Positions 45,676 to 54,675 of a stretch of 64,000 nt of DNA are shown here, in pieces. The DNA is from Clostridia bacterium (GTDB lineage: Bacteria; Bacillota; Clostridia; Oscillospirales; Acutalibacteraceae), in the NCBI GenBank assembly GCA_017465085.1, contig JAFTWW010000008.1, positions 1 through 64,000 of the forward strand, written 5' to 3'. The notes below the pieces were generated by a model that made no database searches, was not told where the DNA came from, and saw only the letters and a list, made by a program, of their open reading frames with translations. The number at the start of each line of letters is the position of its first letter. Position 1 is the first letter of the stretch. A program made the position numbers and the translations under genes.

Positions 45676-46758
45676 TTAGCGGGCTTTCGGGCGATTTATA
45701 TGCACATCTACATATTTTCCGCTCTTGGTTTTGAATGGTTCGTTTTTGTTCTTTTGATATTTTCGTGGTAGCCTGAACACTCGCTCAACCTCATCTAAGG
45801 AGATTTTGCGGATATCACCCCAGCAATACTTGTTGATCGTATCTACTTGATAATCAAAAGCAATGATATTGGGTGCGCTTGTATCGAGTTCCATTGCTTT
45901 TTTAATTCTTGGGATATTACAGTCGACACCGACAATATAACTTTCTCCGGTACTTTTACTTATCGCATCCGTGTGATCGTTCTCAGGCGGAAGATAATCT
46001 TCACCTAAAACCGCTTTAGCAATTTGCGTACGGTAGTCTTTTAACTTTAACACTTCTAATGTTTTTATGCCGTCTTCGTTCAAAGGAATGATCGCAACAG
46101 GGCATTCAAACTTTTCAAAGGCTTCCGTGTATGTGTCATAAGTCTGCTTTTCATTTCTGCATCTCTCGGTCATTACGATATCCGCAATTTCCAAAAGTGA
46201 ATTAGCACCCGCATAAATTACAAAAGGTTTTCTTCCACAAGTTACAGTTTGCATATTAAAATTGCGTTGCTCAACGTTGGTATATAGGCCGTTAACTTCA
46301 TCTGAAACATAGTAGCAAACAAACATTGTTTCGCCGCTATAATAGAGCCCTATTAGCTGCGTCATATTTAGTAATGTGCTTTTAGTTGCGGTTCGTATGG
46401 AATAAGCAGATGCATAAAAATCTTTGCGCGTTTCTGCACAAGGCGTATCCACAAAAACATCAGCGCCAAAACGATTAAAGAATAGTGCTGTCTCTGCTCC
46501 TTGGTGCCTGCGAGCAATAATGTGTTCATCTGTTCTATAAGCCGTATCAGTATAACAATCATATCCCGCATTCTGCAGTATCTCATAGCCCAACAGTGTA
46601 AGGCGATAACTTAATTTGTTTCTTGTCACGCGTAAAAATCCACACGCCGATAACTCGTTAATTGTTTCTGTAGGGAGATTTTCCGACTTACGCGCGGGCA
46701 ATTCTTTGCACCACGCACAAAGCCGTAAAATCTCCATTTCTGCTTTAGTCAATAACAT
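45676..46758 (-). CDS. Unrecognised 360-aa protein with N-terminal winged-helix-like region
   Basis: I do not recognise this protein with certainty. Residues 1-65 look like a winged helix ('KAEMEILRLCAWCKELPARKSENL', then 'LTLLGYEIL'); the middle (about 80-260) alternates beta and alpha and would suit a nuclease-like fold, as in replication-relaxation proteins of mobile elements, but no catalytic set is clear. The C-terminal 30 residues are basic. GGAGG is nine bases before the ATG. It lies between the resolvase and the CAP lipoprotein. Confidence 0.65.
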   Translation of the reverse strand: MLLTKAEMEILRLCAWCKELPARKSENLPTETINELSACGFLRVTRNKLSYRLTLLGYEILQNAGYDCYTDTAYRTDEHIIARRHQGAETALFFNRFGADVFVDTPCAETRKDFYASAYSIRTATKSTLLNMTQLIGLYYSGETMFVCYYVSDEVNGLYTNVEQRNFNMQTVTCGRKPFVIYAGANSLLEIADIVMTERCRNEKQTYDTYTEAFEKFECPVAIIPLNEDGIKTLEVLKLKDYRTQIAKAVLGEDYLPPENDHTDAISKSTGESYIVGVDCNIPRIKKAMELDTSAPNIIAFDYQVDTINKYCWGDIRKISLDEVERVFRLPRKYQKNKNEPFKTKSGKYVDVHINRPKAR

Positions 46759-46827
46759 TGAACCACACCTCCCATCCTATACATGTTAGATGGTTGAATT
46801 TTGGACAAGCAAAAACCACTCTCAAAC

Positions 46828-46843
46828 CCGCATAAATACTGGG
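46828..46843. repeat. 16-bp inverted repeat, left copy
   Basis: CCGCATAAATACTGGG here is the exact reverse complement of CCCAGTATTTATGCGG at 47941-47956. The pair brackets the CAP lipoprotein gene. Confidence 0.7.
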
Positions 46844-46960
46844 ATTTGGTATAGTTAAATGATAGTTTTTTATTGAAGTTTAAGTGGCTCGGGGTGTGGT
46901 TTGCAAACCACACTACCCCAAAGAGATTTTTCATATGAAATTTCCTTTCTAAAATAAGAT

Positions 46961-46995
46961 AAAAGCCCTGCGGCAAAATGAAGCAGCAGAGCTTA
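46961..46995 (-). terminator. Terminator of the CAP lipoprotein gene
   Basis: On the minus strand AAGCTCTGC / GCAGGGCTT form a stem (one mismatch) followed by TTTAT. Confidence 0.6.
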
Positions 46996-47004
46996 AAATT
47001 GTAT

Positions 47005-47850
47005 TTACTTGTTATCTGTATTTTCTCTTGACATCGCGATACAGCAGTACCAATTTCCGTTTTCATAAGTAACGCCGACTGCGATATATTGATAATCTTT
47101 ACCGCCAACATAGTTCCAATGGGCAGAACTATTTTTTGCCATTCTTGCGATGTGTTTCCCAACATCATCAACTGTACCGCCAAATGGAGTTTTAGCTATA
47201 GCTTCACGAACGTTAGCTGAGTAATACGGTTCACCGTTCATACCGTATAATGACGATTCAATATATTCACCATATTGCAAAGCTGTTGCCGCAGCACGTT
47301 CATCAACAGTATCGTGGGCAAAGTTTGTTACCAATTGCCGACTTCGGTATTCAGCGTATTTGGTCAAGCCCGAAAGTTTAATAGCTGATTCTACACCTTC
47401 ATCACTACGAAAAGCATTGATATATTCGATAACCTTATCGGCGATTATAGAACAGTCAGAAGCACTTGCTTTAATGATATGTTCTTCCTCTATTGTCGGT
47501 TCGGTGTTAACTACGGTGGTTGTGCTATTGGATTCAACTTGCGTTGTAGTTTCTTGCTTTTCAACCTCAGTTCGCATACAGCTCTCAGCCGCTTTTTCTG
47601 TATTTTTAGCTGTTGATTCCGTTGCCTGGCTTGTGTTGCTTTCGGCAGAAACTTCCGTTTGATAAGTTTTAATTTCTGTATTATTTGTTTTATCCGGTTG
47701 TGTGGGTGTACTGTCGCTTGGTTCTAACACTACTGATTGTACCGTTTCCGTTTCTGTATTTTGAGGTGCATCAGTTATTATCGTTTCAGGCGAACAAGCG
47801 GGTAATAAAAGTATGCTGAGTGATAATATAAGAAAAAATATTCGTTTCAT
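47005..47850 (-). CDS. CAP-domain (SCP/PR1-like) lipoprotein
   Basis: This 281-aa lipoprotein has a lipobox 'LLLPAC' (Cys19), a Thr/Ser/Glu-rich stalk (about 25-130) and a CAP domain (about 138-278; 'IEYINAFRSDEGV', 'YAEYRSRQLVTNFAHDT', 'SAHWNYVGGKDYQYIAVGV' with the family His residues). It would be anchored on the outer face of the membrane. As cargo near attR it may act as a surface trait of the element; its function is unknown. GAGG is eight bases before the ATG. Confidence 0.85.
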   Translation of the reverse strand: MKRIFFLILSLSILLLPACSPETIITDAPQNTETETVQSVVLEPSDSTPTQPDKTNNTEIKTYQTEVSAESNTSQATESTAKNTEKAAESCMRTEVEKQETTTQVESNSTTTVVNTEPTIEEEHIIKASASDCSIIADKVIEYINAFRSDEGVESAIKLSGLTKYAEYRSRQLVTNFAHDTVDERAAATALQYGEYIESSLYGMNGEPYYSANVREAIAKTPFGGTVDDVGKHIARMAKNSSAHWNYVGGKDYQYIAVGVTYENGNWYCCIAMSRENTDNK

Positions 47851-47940
47851 TTTTAATGCCTCATTTCATAATTAATCGGGCATTTTGATTGATTTTTGAG
47901 TGCTAAATAGGGTTCATGTACTGTTTTATGACTGCTAAAA

Positions 47941-47956
47941 CCCAGTATTTATGCGG
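47941..47956. repeat. 16-bp inverted repeat, right copy
   Basis: CCCAGTATTTATGCGG, inverse of the copy at 46828-46843, lies 10 bp inside the attR arm. Confidence 0.7.
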
Positions 47957-47966
47957 CTTTTCGGTT

Positions 47967-47992
47967 AAATCCTATAAGAACACTCGGACCAA
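47967..47992. other. attR
   Basis: The arm AAATCCTATAAGAACACTC is followed by GG and the core ACCAA, then host sequence ATTAGAGG. The arm is the exact inverse of the attL arm. Confidence 0.8.
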
Positions 47993-48035
47993 ATTAGAGG
48001 AATTAACCTTTTGGTTGGTTCCTCTAATCTTTTTT
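47993..48035 (+). terminator. Displaced native terminator of tRNA-Leu(UAG)
   Basis: ATTAGAGGAA / TTCCTCTAAT with an inner AACC/GGTT stem is followed by CTTTTTT. No plus-strand gene precedes it now. It resembles the terminator of tRNA-Leu(CAG). Confidence 0.8.
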
Positions 48036-48060
48036 GGAAACAAGGTGATTGTTGCAATTA

Positions 48061-49119
48061 CTACAGCTGATGTAATAAAAGATCTATGGCGATCCCCATA
48101 CCCATAACTGTTTGTTCTATAGAAACTCTATCTCTGTTTACTGGGATGCCTTCACCTAAAAATCTTTGGAAAATATTCATAACCCCCAAGGTTGCGTATT
48201 TTCTAATGCGCGACTCCAAATTCATCAGTTTTTGCGAAACCGATTCCACATACCGCGAAAGCTCTCCCTGCTCACTTTGGCGGTTAAATCTGCCGTTAGC
48301 GTTAAGCATAGCCTCAAGATAATGTAACCCCATATGAGATTCAAAATAGTAAATATTAGTTTTAGGTATCAGCCGCTCTCCCAACACATTGACATAGTCA
48401 TTATCGGTTGAGAGGCTATAGATATTTTGCCTTCGCTCTTCAAATTTTTCTCCATATTGCAATTCAAATGATACTAAAGCCTCGGGGGAAAAGCCTTGCC
48501 CATTAAAGCTATAGCAGTTATCAATCAGATCTGAGTGTATGGCAATAAACTGAGCTTTATTTCCTCCCTTTGAGTGACCGCTGAGGATGATCCTATTATC
48601 CTTGGTCCATCTATTTTTCGCGGCAGCATGGTTAAACCAATTAAGTGCTTCCACCTGCTGATCAGTAGCATAATCGCGCTCAACGGTTTCACTGGATAAT
48701 TCCGCTCCGTTTTTAGTATAGGTTATATATGTATTTTCTTCTGAAACACCCGATAGGCCTTCTCCGTTATCTATCCACTCACCTTCACCCGTACCTTTGA
48801 AAACTACGTATATGTTTCCGTTCTGATTAGTAAAGGAGCATGCTGTTAAACCGCTTCTTGATACGGTAAGGTTGTTTATTTTGGAATTCATAAGAAAAGG
48901 ACTGTGTTTTACTGCATTTATAAGGATACTTAGTCGGTATATATCCCTACTGTTCCAAGTATTGATTGTTTGCTTCTTAAAGTTAAATTCCAAGTCGGAT
49001 ATAATGGATTGAAATCGGGTGTTTTCCGCGGGCTGTATTATATGCGTTAAATATAAATACAAATTATAAACGGCCGCTTCATTTGCTTCCTTCAAAATAT
49101 CATCGAGAGCATAATTCAT
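48061..49119 (-). CDS. Mbeg1-like lipase/hydrolase (DUF2974)
   Basis: This 352-aa protein has an alpha/beta-hydrolase core; the nucleophile elbow 'LSGHSKGGNKAQF' near 175-187 (G-H-S-K-G) is typical of DUF2974/Mbeg1-like lipases. 'VFKGTGEGEWIDNGEGL' near 106-122 is the oxyanion-side strand. There is no signal peptide. ATG 49119 is chosen for GGAG eight bases upstream. It is the first host gene beyond the mobile element. Confidence 0.82.
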   Translation of the reverse strand: MNYALDDILKEANEAAVYNLYLYLTHIIQPAENTRFQSIISDLEFNFKKQTINTWNSRDIYRLSILINAVKHSPFLMNSKINNLTVSRSGLTACSFTNQNGNIYVVFKGTGEGEWIDNGEGLSGVSEENTYITYTKNGAELSSETVERDYATDQQVEALNWFNHAAAKNRWTKDNRIILSGHSKGGNKAQFIAIHSDLIDNCYSFNGQGFSPEALVSFELQYGEKFEERRQNIYSLSTDNDYVNVLGERLIPKTNIYYFESHMGLHYLEAMLNANGRFNRQSEQGELSRYVESVSQKLMNLESRIRKYATLGVMNIFQRFLGEGIPVNRDRVSIEQTVMGMGIAIDLLLHQL

Positions 49120-49285
49120 TTTTTCACTCCATTCAAAAAAGCTTCTATACACATATATATGCCGCAAATTGACAGTTAAGTTTTAATATATGGTTTTTGT
49201 TAAGCCTTTGCCGAGATGGTGCTGACCACCATGCTCCACTCGGCGCAAATTCAAACTGTGGCAGACAGGCAAAATATTAAAATAT

Positions 49286-49318
49286 CAAAAAGCACCTGAG
49301 CTTAGGCTCAGGTGCTTG
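49286..49318 (-). terminator. Intrinsic terminator of the SLC13-type gene
   Basis: AAGCACCTGAGC-tta-GGCTCAGGTGCTT forms a 12-bp stem with a T-run on the minus strand. Confidence 0.88.
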
Positions 49319-49321
49319 ATT

Positions 49322-50593
49322 TTATATTCCATAAAACGCCCAAATATAGATATATGCGGGAACGATGGCGGCCAATGTAAATGGGATTCCTATTTTGAAG
49401 AAATCGGAGTTTTTAACCTCATATCCTTCTTTGCGGAGAATTCCGATGCCCGTGATATTTGCAGATGCGCCGATGGGTGTGCAGTTGCCACCTAGGGTAG
49501 CGCCCGAAAGCAGACCGAAATAGAGTGGTGTGGCATCTATATTAAGTGCCGAAGCTATGCCCGCGATAACTGGAATCATAGTTGCAACATAAGGTATATT
49601 ATCGATAAACGCAGAGATAAGAACAGATGCCCAAACAACTATAGTGTAGAGTAGGAATATATTGTTTCCGCCTGCATCTGCCAAAAGGTTTGCAGCCGCA
49701 TCAATAACGCCCTCAGCGGTGATTCCGCCTATCATCAAAAACAGACCCACAAGGATTCCGATGGTGGTGAAATCAATCTCCTTAAGGGGCGCTAAAACCG
49801 CGGAGAAATCCCTTTTCTTAAAGTAGGTATAAACAAGGCCAATAAGGAGCAACGCACAGCAGATAAGACCGTTGGTTTCATCAGGCTTGTTTGGAATAAA
49901 AGAAGCCCCTATCAAGAGGGCGAGAACGCCTAAAAGCAGGTAGGTAGGCACCAAATCGGTAACCTTTGTGCGAGGTGCGCCCTTTGGTATGGGAGCCTTT
50001 TCCTTGCGAAAAAGATAGGCTAATATAACAGTAGAAAGCACCGCGCCAAGCTCAACGGCGAAGAACATACTGGGCCTTCCCTTGTACCAGAAGAAATCAA
50101 GGAAGCTCATATCAAGGGCGGAGCCTAACATAATTGCGGTGGTATCCCCCACCAATGTTGCGGCGCCCTGCAGGTTTGAAGAAACTGCAATAGCTATGAT
50201 AAAAGGCACGGGGTTAGTTTTAAGCTTTTTGCAAATTTCAAGGGCTATGGGTGCTATCATAAGCACGGTAGCCACATTATCAACAAAGGCTGAAATAATA
50301 CCTGCAAAAAGCGCTAATGATACCGCAGCCCACTTAACATTGGAAACCCTTTCCATTATTAAATCGGCAAGGAGAGCAGGCATTTTACTATCAACAAATA
50401 GAGATACAAGGCCCATAGTACCTGCTATCATCAGGATAACATTAAGGTCGATGGATGCCCAAATCTGATTAAGGGGAAGCATACCCGTAGCGATAAAAAT
50501 AACACCCGAAGCCAAAGCTATGTAGGGGCGGTATTTACCGAAAACGAGCATTAAAACATAGGTTGCTGCAAAAAGAATTATTGCGGGTAACAT
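49322..50593 (-). CDS. SLC13/ArsB-type (ion transporter superfamily) carrier
   Basis: This 423-aa membrane protein has about eleven transmembrane segments in two inverted halves. The paired hairpin motifs 'AFVDNVATVLMIAPIA' near 107-122 and 'AFIDNIPYVATMIPV' near 322-336 are the signature of the SLC13/ArsB/CitMHS superfamily. The substrate (anion, dicarboxylate or Na+/H+) cannot be settled. GAGAGG precedes the ATG. A single gene with its own terminator. Confidence 0.88.
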   Translation of the reverse strand: MLPAIILFAATYVLMLVFGKYRPYIALASGVIFIATGMLPLNQIWASIDLNVILMIAGTMGLVSLFVDSKMPALLADLIMERVSNVKWAAVSLALFAGIISAFVDNVATVLMIAPIALEICKKLKTNPVPFIIAIAVSSNLQGAATLVGDTTAIMLGSALDMSFLDFFWYKGRPSMFFAVELGAVLSTVILAYLFRKEKAPIPKGAPRTKVTDLVPTYLLLGVLALLIGASFIPNKPDETNGLICCALLLIGLVYTYFKKRDFSAVLAPLKEIDFTTIGILVGLFLMIGGITAEGVIDAAANLLADAGGNNIFLLYTIVVWASVLISAFIDNIPYVATMIPVIAGIASALNIDATPLYFGLLSGATLGGNCTPIGASANITGIGILRKEGYEVKNSDFFKIGIPFTLAAIVPAYIYIWAFYGI

Positions 50594-50675
50594 ATTTTAT
50601 ACCTCTCTTAACTAAAATTCACAACTATTATGCCACAAAACCATTAAGTTTTCAATGGGTATTTTGAGAAAATAA

Positions 50676-50703
50676 AAAAACAGTCGGCTTCCCGACTGTT
50701 TTT
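50676..50703 (-). terminator. Intrinsic terminator of the surface-protein gene
   Basis: AAACAGTCGG / CCGACTGTTT is flanked by A- and T-runs. Confidence 0.88.
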
Positions 50704-50720
50704 GTGCTCATTTGCCCTAA

Positions 50721-52865
50721 TTATCCCCTTTTCTTGCAAAGGGTATTGGCGAAAATGTAGCCGCTGCTTAATACAAGAAGGACCAAAATAACCGCCATAT
50801 TGCTTCCCGTAAGGGGTGATTTTTCAGCAGTATTGGGAACGGTAGGAGTTACGGCAACGCTGTTATCTGCGCCGCCAAGGGTACCTATTGCCGCTAAGGT
50901 ATAGGCACTGAAATGGTCGGTAACAAAGGTAGCGTAGCCATCAGCAACCGTCACATCATGCTCGGTGGTTTTGCCGTTTGCATCAACATAATAAACCTTA
51001 AGTTCCTTACCCTTAAACTTTTCAGATACGGGAATTTTAACCTCAAACTTGCCGTTATCAAGCTTAGTAATGTTCTTATCAGCCGACTGAGAATAAAGGC
51101 TGATATCATAGGTTTCGCTCTCATTAACATCGAGAGCCTTCATAATTCTATCATATTCTTCTCCGCTTGAAAGCTTATCTACTGCAATTAAGGTATCAAG
51201 AGGAACGGAAGAATCTTCAGTAAGCACGGTAACGTTGGTAGCCACATCCACGTTCTTATAGGTGGGTGTTACCATCTTTTTGCTATCGCGTAAAACGATA
51301 ATATAATACTTAACACCATTGATTTCGGTAGTGAAGCAGTGGTCATCGCCTGTAACACCTGCGATACCTGTTTCGGCCTCAAAATCCATATTAGGATCAA
51401 GGTGCACGCCCATAGCATCAAAATGGCCTTCATCAAGGGTTTCGTAAACCGTTCCGTTATAGATAAGGGTAGCTCTATCCTTGCCGATATAATCATCTAT
51501 TCGCTTCTGCGCCGCTTTCCTTATTGCATCGGCGGTATTCTCGGTTTCATCGGGAACATAGATTACGTGATCAGCCTGAACACCCATTCTTACAGAAGCA
51601 TAAACAGTTTCTCCAACGCCAATATCGGTATCACCCTCGGCAAAGGTATAGAAGAAATCCGCATCGCCTGCGCCCGCTTCTATCTTAAAGTTTTTATAAC
51701 CGATATACTTTTTGAACTCATCGGAATAGTTGATAAGAGCATTGGTGTTATCAATACCCTCTCCGCCGGTGAGCCAATAGTTAATAACCTCTAAATCGGT
51801 AACCTTATAGATATAGGGCATATAAAAGCCACCGCCCATATCCTCGCCTTCGGGAAGGGTACTTACAAGCTCATCTATTTCGGTTTTTACCTTTTCATCG
51901 TATATAAATTCAAACTTGATTTTATGACTTTCGGTAGCGTTGCCATTCTCATCAACAAGAGAAGCATATATAGTTCCCTCTTCATAATCATAGCTTCCAA
52001 CATAGAAGGATAATTGCGGCTCGCAGCCCTCTTCTCCATACTTATAATATAAGGAATTATAGAAAGCAGCAAAATCCATCTCGGTTTCAGGCTTATATCT
52101 ATTAACGGTAACATTGCCGTTTTTATTAAGAATTGAAGCAAATTTATCGCTATATTCGGTTGCTACTTCGAGAACCTTAAAGCTACCGTAATCATCTAAT
52201 ACTGCGCTACCCTCGGCAACATACTCTGAAATATCCACATAATATGAGCCGCTCTTGATAACAAGACCTGAATCATCGCCCGAAATCAAGGCTCCCTTTT
52301 CGTAAGGATAGTTTGTTTCGGGATTTTTTATAGAGCACGAGCAGTTAGCATCGCTGATAACAATAGAGGGAGCCTCCACACCTGCAGGGGTAACCACCTC
52401 TAGCAAAGCCTTGGGGTAGGCAAAACCAGCAGATTCAGCATCCCATCCCTCACGGGCAAGATGACCACCGCCGATAATGGTAAGAGATGTATCCGCATCG
52501 CCAACGGCCTCAAGCTTATAGGTGCTGCCCTTTCCGTTATAATGAACACCGCTACCCGTGTTGTTTATGCATTTAATAGTAACATCAGCGCCCGAAATAC
52601 TAAGAGCGCTATCCGCCACATAACCTGCAACCAGCTCGATAAAATACGAGCCCAGGTCAATCACAGTATCCTTGGTTATATAAACGGTATCTGTAAGCAG
52701 AATATTGTTGGTTAAAACAATCTCGCCTCCGTTTGCAACAGCATCCCTAAATGTTTGCTCATCAGAAACGGAAACGCCTTGAGCTCCAACAGACATAGGT
52801 ACAATTGAGAAAATCAAGGCAAAAGCCAAAAGCAAGGGTAAAATTTTTGTTTTTAGATTGCGCAT
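50721..52865 (-). CDS. Secreted surface protein with sortase-type C terminus
   Basis: This 714-aa protein has a signal peptide (1-28), a beta-helix-like region (about 35-200, 'VSVSDEQTFRDAVANGGEIVLTN' is the usual start of pectate-lyase-like or polymorphic-outer-membrane-type helices), beta-rich middle domains and a sorting signal 'SPLTGSN' near 680 followed by a hydrophobic helix and 'CKKRG'. It should be anchored to the cell wall. GGAGGAG precedes the ATG. The ligand is unknown. Confidence 0.8.
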   Translation of the reverse strand: MRNLKTKILPLLLAFALIFSIVPMSVGAQGVSVSDEQTFRDAVANGGEIVLTNNILLTDTVYITKDTVIDLGSYFIELVAGYVADSALSISGADVTIKCINNTGSGVHYNGKGSTYKLEAVGDADTSLTIIGGGHLAREGWDAESAGFAYPKALLEVVTPAGVEAPSIVISDANCSCSIKNPETNYPYEKGALISGDDSGLVIKSGSYYVDISEYVAEGSAVLDDYGSFKVLEVATEYSDKFASILNKNGNVTVNRYKPETEMDFAAFYNSLYYKYGEEGCEPQLSFYVGSYDYEEGTIYASLVDENGNATESHKIKFEFIYDEKVKTEIDELVSTLPEGEDMGGGFYMPYIYKVTDLEVINYWLTGGEGIDNTNALINYSDEFKKYIGYKNFKIEAGAGDADFFYTFAEGDTDIGVGETVYASVRMGVQADHVIYVPDETENTADAIRKAAQKRIDDYIGKDRATLIYNGTVYETLDEGHFDAMGVHLDPNMDFEAETGIAGVTGDDHCFTTEINGVKYYIIVLRDSKKMVTPTYKNVDVATNVTVLTEDSSVPLDTLIAVDKLSSGEEYDRIMKALDVNESETYDISLYSQSADKNITKLDNGKFEVKIPVSEKFKGKELKVYYVDANGKTTEHDVTVADGYATFVTDHFSAYTLAAIGTLGGADNSVAVTPTVPNTAEKSPLTGSNMAVILVLLVLSSGYIFANTLCKKRG

Positions 52866-52964
52866 TTTAACTCCTCCTATTTTAAGCAGAATGATTATCT
52901 GCCGTCAATTTAATTATACTACTCCCTTTATTAAAATACAAGAATAATTATTTGCCCTTTTCCC

Positions 52965-52993
52965 TTGACAAACGCCCCAAAAAAACATATAAT
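52965..52993 (+). promoter_or_regulatory. Promoter of tRNA-Ser
   Basis: Consensus TTGACA and TATAAT are separated by 17 bp. Confidence 0.88.
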
Positions 52994-53015
52994 TGTTTAG
53001 CAACTTAAAATATAT

Positions 53016-53104
53016 GGAGACGTATCGAAGTGGTCATAACGGGGCTGACTCGAAATCAGTTAGGGAGCAATCCCCCGCGAGTTCGAATCTCGCCGTCTCC
53101 GCCA
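53016..53104 (+). tRNA. tRNA-Ser (anticodon CGA)
   Basis: GGAGACG pairs with CGTCTCC; discriminator G and CCA are encoded. The anticodon loop CTCGAAA gives CGA. The long variable arm and T-loop TTCGAAT fit class II tRNA-Ser. Confidence 0.97.
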
Positions 53105-53105
53105 G

Positions 53106-53137
53106 AAAAAACGACGTGTTCCGACACGTCGTTTTTT
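53106..53137 (+). terminator. Terminator of tRNA-Ser
   Basis: AACGACGTGT-tccg-ACACGTCGTT is followed by TTTT. Confidence 0.9.
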
Positions 53138-53139
53138 CA

Positions 53140-53318
53140 ACGAAATAAATCCCTTGCGGGATTTGTGAAATGCACGTTGTGCGTGAAATACGCCTGCGGC
53201 GTGTGAAATGCCTGCGGGCGTGAGTGGATTTATTTCATTTCACTTTCTGCGATAGCAGAAAATTTCACAATGACTATTGGTCATTATTTCACATTTGCCG
53301 TAAGGCAAATACTTCACT
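53140..53318. repeat. Hairpin array 3 (linker GTGAAAT / ATTTCAC)
   Basis: The left half has AAATCCC/GGGATTT, GCAC-GTT-GTGC, ACGCC-TGC-GGCGT and GCC/GGC stems separated by GTGAAAT. The right half has TTTCTGC-GATA-GCAGAAA, AATGAC/GTCATT and ATTTGCC-GTAA-GGCAAAT separated by ATTTCAC. The linker therefore flips at the centre (about 53221-53243). Stems differ while the linker is constant, the opposite of an ordinary tandem repeat. Confidence 0.85.
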
Positions 53319-53486
53319 AAAAAGCGTGAGAGTTCGAATTCATCCGCAAAACTACCGAGAATATCTTTTTTTATAGTCCTTACATAAAATCGGCTTTCTT
53401 CTTTTGCAGAGTGCCGATTTACTTTTTACCTCTTCACTTTTCTCCAATATCGATTTTGGCAAGTAATTTGAAACGCGTAGTTTATA
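53319..53486. other. Spacer with a T-arm-like scrap
   Basis: GAGAGTTCGAATTCATCCGC near 53327-53346 resembles the T-arm of a tRNA, but no full cloverleaf can be built. The rest has no supported gene. Confidence 0.4.
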
Positions 53487-53536
53487 AAAAGCCAATAAGC
53501 CATATTATCCTACAGGAGATAATATGGCTTATTGGC
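53487..53536. terminator. Long terminator hairpin
   Basis: A perfect 21-bp stem (left arm begins AAGCCAATAAGCC, right arm ends GGCTTATTGGCTT) with an eight-base loop and ATTTTTT after it. It probably also ends the minus-strand TasA-like operon. Confidence 0.85.
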
Positions 53537-53554
53537 TTATTTTTTGGAAAGGTC

Positions 53555-53827
53555 CTAATTGTTTTGGTTTTCTTCACGCATTTCCCTATCAAGCTTACCT
53601 TGGCAACGCTGACAGAGTTGACCGAGTCCGATTACATAATTCTGCCTATGCTTTACAGATAGAGCGGCAGGCACATTAGTTAAGGCGCCGCAAAGGACAC
53701 AGTGCTCAAATTCTTCTATATTATTGTGAGGCTCTACGGTATCTTTTATTATTTGGGCTGACATAGGCTTTTCCTTGCCCTTATGGAGCAACCCAGAAAT
53801 TCCGCCTAAAAAATCATTTTTCTTCAT
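53555..53827 (-). CDS. Small zinc-ribbon-like protein
   Basis: This 90-aa protein has two CxxC pairs ('CVLCG' near 43-47 and 'LCQRCQ' near 71-76) that could bind one zinc. The ends are basic at the N terminus and acidic at the C terminus. Its ATG overlaps the stop of the upstream TasA-like gene (ATGA), so expression is coupled. I do not recognise a family. Confidence 0.7.
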   Translation of the reverse strand: MKKNDFLGGISGLLHKGKEKPMSAQIIKDTVEPHNNIEEFEHCVLCGALTNVPAALSVKHRQNYVIGLGQLCQRCQGKLDREMREENQNN

Positions 53828-54639
53828 TGTTCTTCCTCTGTTACTGTACCCTCGGGCATATCTTCTTCCGTTTCGGGTTTAGATTGCTGTTCCTCATTTG
53901 AGGCTTCCTCTTGCTGTTCGGGCGCGGTTATACCCTGCTCGGTTGATTCTTCGGCTTGTGAAGAATCAGAGGGCACTTCTTCCTCAGCTAATTCTTCAGT
54001 CTGTACGGTATCGGGCGATGTTTCTCCTTCCCCTGCCGTTTCTTCGGCGTGGATAAAAGGCGCTGTAATACTCATATTAACAGTATCCCCGTTTAATATA
54101 TACAGTTCCTCATTTTCCACATTATTCTTATACTCATCATAATGAATGGAGGTGCCCCAATGCGCCTCAAATTTAACCTGAGCGCTTTGGGAAACGGTTA
54201 AATAGAAGGTAAGGTCCTTTACAGAATCCCCTTCCGTGCCCAACTGCATTGTATGATACCTGCTTTCGCAGTTTTCGGCGGTAATTACGCAAAATCCCGT
54301 TGAGGCGGTACTGTTCGCGCTGGGAGTAACGGTAACCCTATATGGAGTATTAGCCTCAAGCGTAACAATATACGATCTATCGCTTCCTTTTTTGACCTCT
54401 AAGGTCTTACCTTCCACAGTATCAACATTAACCGAAACATCGGTATCAAAGGCGGCTGTTTTAATAATATTATACTCGGAGGTAATACTGTGTGAAAAAT
54501 ATGCATAAGCGGTAAGGCTCATACCCGCAAGACAAGCCAAAATGAAAATGACCGATAATGTTACTCTTACAAGCATTACTTTTTCGCGTATTTTCCCCTT
54601 TGGTGAAATATAAAGAAATTCTTCATAAAGCTTTTTCAC
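53824..54639 (-). CDS. TasA/CalY-like exported protein with acidic tail
   Basis: This 271-aa protein starts with a basic segment and a transmembrane/signal helix (about 22-46) ending 'AYAYFSHSITSEYNIIKTAAFDTDVSVNV', the typical start of SipW-processed TasA/camelysin-like proteins. A beta-sandwich follows to about 195, then a tail of about 70 residues made mostly of Glu, Ser, Gln and Pro. GTG at 54639 is the start, seven bases after AGGAGG. No SipW peptidase gene is present here. Confidence 0.7.
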   Translation of the reverse strand: MKKLYEEFLYISPKGKIREKVMLVRVTLSVIFILACLAGMSLTAYAYFSHSITSEYNIIKTAAFDTDVSVNVDTVEGKTLEVKKGSDRSYIVTLEANTPYRVTVTPSANSTASTGFCVITAENCESRYHTMQLGTEGDSVKDLTFYLTVSQSAQVKFEAHWGTSIHYDEYKNNVENEELYILNGDTVNMSITAPFIHAEETAGEGETSPDTVQTEELAEEEVPSDSSQAEESTEQGITAPEQQEEASNEEQQSKPETEEDMPEGTVTEEEQ

Positions 54640-54675
54640 AAAATTACCTCCTTTCTTAAATTAGCTAATTGGTCA

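Noticed and set aside
45676..46758. Calling the 360-aa protein a replication-relaxation or conjugation protein
   Set aside because: Only a winged-helix-like N terminus can be argued; no catalytic motif or conjugation neighbour supports a name.
46749..47183. 144-aa minus-strand frame overlapping the CAP lipoprotein
   Set aside because: Most of it overlaps the CAP gene in another frame. The last 61 codons have a weak ribosome binding site, but no homology or composition that supports a protein.
53319..53360. A second tRNA after array 3
   Set aside because: Only a T-arm-like string is present; no acceptor, D-arm or anticodon arm can be paired.
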